Source: a bacterium
GTDB lineage: Bacteria > Omnitrophota > Gorgyraeia > Velamenicoccales > JABMQK01
Reading direction: 5' to 3'
Length of the DNA: 7,574 nucleotides
Assembly (NCBI GenBank): GCA_013203265.1
Contig: JABMQK010000064.1
Location: 1 to 7,574, forward strand
In this document: piece after piece, positions 5,184 through 7,574 of the stretch
How positions within the stretch are numbered: the stretch's first letter is position 1
Layout: the number at the start of each line of letters is the position of its first letter
Made by a program: the position numbers and the translations under genes
Notes under the pieces: generated by a model
What the model saw: only the letters and a program-made list of their open reading frames with translations
What the model was told of the DNA's origin: nothing
The model's database searches: none

Positions 5184-7127
5184 GTGAAACCGGAAGACAG
5201 AACAATAGATACAGCCAGTCAGGAGATGATAAGAAAGGCTGAAAAAGAAAATATAGAGATTGTTTGGGATAGGCATGATTTGATGCAGCCGCAATGCGGT
5301 TTTGGGCAACTTGGTATTTGCTGTAGGATTTGCAGTATGGGTCCTTGTAGAATAGATCCGTTCGGAGAGGGTCCGCAGACAGGAGTTTGTGGTGCCACTG
5401 CAGATACGATAGTAGCTAGGAATTTAGCAAGGATGATAGCTGGTGGAGCAGCTGCTCACTCTGATCATGGCCGTGATATAGCACATACGTTACTGCTTGC
5501 TGCTGAGGGCAAGGCCAAGGAATACAAGATTAAAGATCCCGAGAAATTAAAAGCAATAGCTAATATTTTTGGTGTAGATATTAAAGATAAAACTATTGAA
5601 AAGATTGCTCAAGAAGTAGGCGAGATAGCCTTGTCTGAATTTGGAAAACAGCACGGTGAATTGAAGTTTGTAGAACGCGCCCCTAAAAAACGTTTGGAAC
5701 TTTGGAGAAAAATCGGTGTTGTGCCACGTGGTATTGATCGCGAAATAGTAGAGATAATGCACAGGACCCATATAGGCGTGGATAATGATTATAAAAATAT
5801 TATTTTGCACGGGATAAGGGCTTGTTTAAGTGATGGTTGGGGTGGTTCTATGGTCGCTACTGAACTTTCTGATGTATTGTTTGGAACACCAGAGCCTATT
5901 CGCTCAAAAGTTAATTTAGGAGTTTTAAAAGAGGATTACGTAAATATTATTGTTCATGGTCATGAGCCAACACTTTCAGATATTATTGTAGAAGCCAGTA
6001 GAGATCCCGAGCTATTAGAATTGGCAAAAAAGCAGGGAGCTAAGGGGATTAATCTTGCTGGTATATGTTGCACCGCCAACGAGATATTGATGAGGCATGG
6101 TATTTCGATTGCAGGAAACTTTCTGCAACAGGAGTTAGCGATACTCACTGGTAGCGTTGAATTAATGTTGGTGGATGTGCAGTGTATTATGCCCGCTTTA
6201 GCCAGTGTGACTAGTTGTTATCATACTAAATTAATTACCACATCTCCAAAGTGTAAATTTCCCGGAATAACTCATATTGAATTCAAGGAAGAAAAGGCAT
6301 TTGATATTGCAAAGAAGATTATCAAAGAAGGTGTAGAGAACTTTAAAAATAGAAATAAAGCAAGGGTAGAGATACCAAAAGAAGAAGTAGACCTTATTGC
6401 TGGATTCACTACCGAGAACGCATTTAAATTTTTAGGCGGTAAATACCGCTCTACATATAAGCCGTTAAACGAGGCGATAATAAACGGTAGGTTAAGGGGC
6501 GCTGCTGGTGTTGTGGGGTGTAATAATCCAAATATAAAACATGATTCAGCTCACGTGGCAATGGTTAAGGAGTTGATTAAACACGATGTTTTAGTGGTGC
6601 AGACTGGTTGCTCAGCTATCGCTTGTGCAAAACAAGGATTGCTTATCCCAGAAGCTGCTTTCCAATATGCTGGAAAAGGGCTGCAGGAGATATGTAGCGC
6701 TGTTGGCATACCACCAGTTTTACATGTTGGTTCTTGTGTGGATAATAGTAGAGTTTTAATTATTCTTTCTGAAATTGTCAAACACGGTGGATTGGGAGAC
6801 GATATTAGTGATTTACCTGGTGCTGGCGCAGCACCCGAGTGGATGTCTGAAAAGGCCATATCTATTGGTTTTTATTTTGTGGCTAGCGGAGTGTTTACTG
6901 TCTTTGGCACACCCATGCCAGTTCAAGGTAGTGCAAATGTTACCAATTACATTACGAATGAACTTGAAGGTATTATAGGGGGAAAATTTGCTTTTGAAGT
7001 TGATCCCATAAAAGCTGCGCATATGATGATTGCCCATATTGACAAAAAGAGAAAGGATTTAAATTTAGGACCGGTGATGTATGAGTCAGACAGAGACGAA
7101 AAAGAGGAAACTCAAGTACGATCCTAA
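5184..7127 (+). CDS. cooS: Anaerobic Ni-Fe carbon monoxide dehydrogenase catalytic subunit
   Basis: This 647-residue homodimeric cytoplasmic enzyme interconverts CO + H2O and CO2 + 2H+ + 2e-. Near the N terminus, Cys38 and Cys46 fit the D-cluster shared by the two subunits, and Cys47, Cys50, Cys55 and Cys69 the B-cluster (CGFGQLGICCRICSMGPCRI, then GVCGAT). C-cluster ligands are all recognisable: His260 (VHGHEPTLSD), Cys295 or Cys296 (GICCTANE), Cys334 (DVQCIMP), Cys446 (VVGCNNP), Cys476 (QTGCSAIAC) and Cys518 (HVGSCVDNSR). The proton-transfer His92 (AAAHSDHGRD) and Lys557 (PEWMSEKA) are also there, so the active site looks intact. Length fits the 630-675 residues of CooS/AcsA. It starts at GTG with a strong SD and its last 47 nt overlap the ferredoxin gene. 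With cooC before it and a CooF-like ferredoxin after it, a CO-oxidising or CO2-reducing redox module is indicated. Whether it also partners acetyl-CoA synthase (acsA role) cannot be decided here. Confidence 0.97.
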   Translation: MKPEDRTIDTASQEMIRKAEKENIEIVWDRHDLMQPQCGFGQLGICCRICSMGPCRIDPFGEGPQTGVCGATADTIVARNLARMIAGGAAAHSDHGRDIAHTLLLAAEGKAKEYKIKDPEKLKAIANIFGVDIKDKTIEKIAQEVGEIALSEFGKQHGELKFVERAPKKRLELWRKIGVVPRGIDREIVEIMHRTHIGVDNDYKNIILHGIRACLSDGWGGSMVATELSDVLFGTPEPIRSKVNLGVLKEDYVNIIVHGHEPTLSDIIVEASRDPELLELAKKQGAKGINLAGICCTANEILMRHGISIAGNFLQQELAILTGSVELMLVDVQCIMPALASVTSCYHTKLITTSPKCKFPGITHIEFKEEKAFDIAKKIIKEGVENFKNRNKARVEIPKEEVDLIAGFTTENAFKFLGGKYRSTYKPLNEAIINGRLRGAAGVVGCNNPNIKHDSAHVAMVKELIKHDVLVVQTGCSAIACAKQGLLIPEAAFQYAGKGLQEICSAVGIPPVLHVGSCVDNSRVLIILSEIVKHGGLGDDISDLPGAGAAPEWMSEKAISIGFYFVASGVFTVFGTPMPVQGSANVTNYITNELEGIIGGKFAFEVDPIKAAHMMIAHIDKKRKDLNLGPVMYESDRDEKEETQVRS

Positions 7128-7539
7128 CAAGTGTATTGCATGTCGCAGTTGTGAGATTGCTTGTGCCGTAGGACATTCAGATAGCAAAGATATCTATCTT
7201 GCTATAAGGGAGAAAAGCGTATCTTTGCCTCGAGTTAAAGTTTTTGCTTCGGGAGAAAGAAAAAATTTTCCTATCGCCTGTCGACATTGTGATGAGCCTA
7301 AATGTATTGAGGCTTGCATTTCTGGAGCACTAATTAAAAATTCTGAAACTGGAATTGTTGAATACGATAAAGATAAATGTATTGGTTGCTGGATGTGCGT
7401 TATGGCTTGTCCCTACGGTGCAATAAGACCGATTCCTAAGACTAAAAAAGTAATTCGTTGTGATTTGTGTCAGGACCAAGATAGTCCTCGTTGTGTTGAA
7501 GCTTGTCCTGTAAAGGCTATCATTTTAGAGGATAAATAA
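7081..7539 (+). CDS. cooF: CooF-like four-cluster 4Fe-4S ferredoxin
   Basis: This 152-residue electron-transfer protein resembles CooF/HycB and carries electrons between CODH and a partner oxidoreductase or hydrogenase. Sixteen cysteines form four [4Fe-4S] motifs: Cys18/21/24/28 (KCIACRSCEIAC), Cys67/70/75/79 (ACRHCDEPKCIEAC), Cys100/103/106/110 (KCIGCWMCVMACP) and Cys127/130/138/142 (RCDLC then RCVEACP). There is no signal peptide or membrane segment. The ATG at 7081 is the first in frame after a stop at 7075-7077, with AGGA at 7067-7070 as a possible SD, so the 47-nt overlap with the CODH gene appears real and suggests coupled translation. The following flavoprotein start is only 3 nt after its stop. 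The family is sure; the name cooF rests on this context. Confidence 0.92.
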   Translation: MSQTETKKRKLKYDPNKCIACRSCEIACAVGHSDSKDIYLAIREKSVSLPRVKVFASGERKNFPIACRHCDEPKCIEACISGALIKNSETGIVEYDKDKCIGCWMCVMACPYGAIRPIPKTKKVIRCDLCQDQDSPRCVEACPVKAIILEDK

Positions 7540-7542
7540 ATC

Positions 7543-7574
7543 ATGAAACACATTGTAATTTTAGGGAATTGTGC
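7543..7574 (+). CDS. Start of a probable FAD/NAD(P)-dependent oxidoreductase, cut by window edge
   Basis: Only 10 complete codons are visible: MKHIVILGNC, with GC beginning the next codon (Ala). A hydrophobic strand running into G-N-x-A resembles the first beta strand and dinucleotide-binding turn of pyridine nucleotide-disulfide-type flavoproteins (often xxIIGNxxAG). It starts 3 nt after the ferredoxin stop, and AGAGGA at 7527-7532 is a plausible SD 10 nt upstream, so it belongs to the same operon. A flavin oxidoreductase beside cooS and cooF is a known arrangement in CO-using anaerobes and would pass electrons to NAD(P). The call depends on context and very few residues. Confidence 0.55.
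   Translation, partial: MKHIVILGNC

Noticed and set aside
5170..5184. ATG at 5170 as the CODH start
   Set aside because: It is 14 nt upstream of the GTG and therefore out of frame; the strong SD at 5172-5178 points to the GTG.
6775..6978. Short + strand frame inside the CODH gene
   Set aside because: It is entirely within the conserved C-terminal part of CODH in another frame, with no family resemblance.

Overview
The window is an AT-rich (about 40% GC by eye) bacterial segment. Every gene is on the + strand, packed closely, and encodes one-carbon / carbon monoxide metabolism of the Wood-Ljungdahl type. Nothing in it is phage-, transposon- or tRNA/rRNA-like. The gene set indicates a strict anaerobe with a tetrahydrofolate (bacterial, not methanopterin) methyl branch. 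A lipoprotein gene shows a cell envelope with lipoprotein processing. Gene content alone does not fix the taxon. The low GC, the small AATGAC-rich intergenic repeat and the unusual FolD would suit an uncultured acetogen-like lineage such as Omnitrophota or a relative, but that is a guess.

Region 1 (2-4289) is the methyl branch, laid out in the order of the reactions. It starts with formate-tetrahydrofolate ligase (fhs, 5' end cut off by the window edge), which makes 10-formyl-THF. After a 108-nt spacer holding a short inverted-repeat element come a methenyl-THF cyclohydrolase of the FchA/cyclodeaminase family, the methylene-THF dehydrogenase FolD, a small predicted lipoprotein of unknown function, and a methylene-THF reductase MetF. 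From fchA to metF the gaps are only 2, 11 and 6 nt, so these four genes look like one operon.

Region 2 (4290-4399) is a 110-nt AT-rich spacer with a tandem 9-bp repeat, interlocking inverted repeats and a perfect 17-bp palindrome. It is the likeliest control region in the window.

Region 3 (4400-7574) is a carbon monoxide dehydrogenase module: the nickel-insertion ATPase CooC, a complete Ni-Fe CODH catalytic subunit (CooS/AcsA) with all expected cluster ligands, a four-cluster CooF-like ferredoxin whose start overlaps the CODH gene by 47 nt, and the first 10 codons of what looks like a FAD/NAD(P)-dependent oxidoreductase. The likely electron path is CO/CO2 to CODH, to CooF, to the flavoprotein and NAD(P).

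Together the genes supply the methyl branch and a CO/CO2 redox module. Acetyl-CoA synthase, the corrinoid protein, the methyltransferase AcsE and the MetF partner MetV are not in the window, so complete acetogenesis cannot be claimed from this sequence. The most interesting observation is that FolD lacks the conserved catalytic lysine (Gln53) and has Glu instead of the conserved Asp (Glu120), while a separate cyclohydrolase gene lies 2 nt upstream. This suggests that the usual bifunctional FolD has become a dehydrogenase working with FchA.
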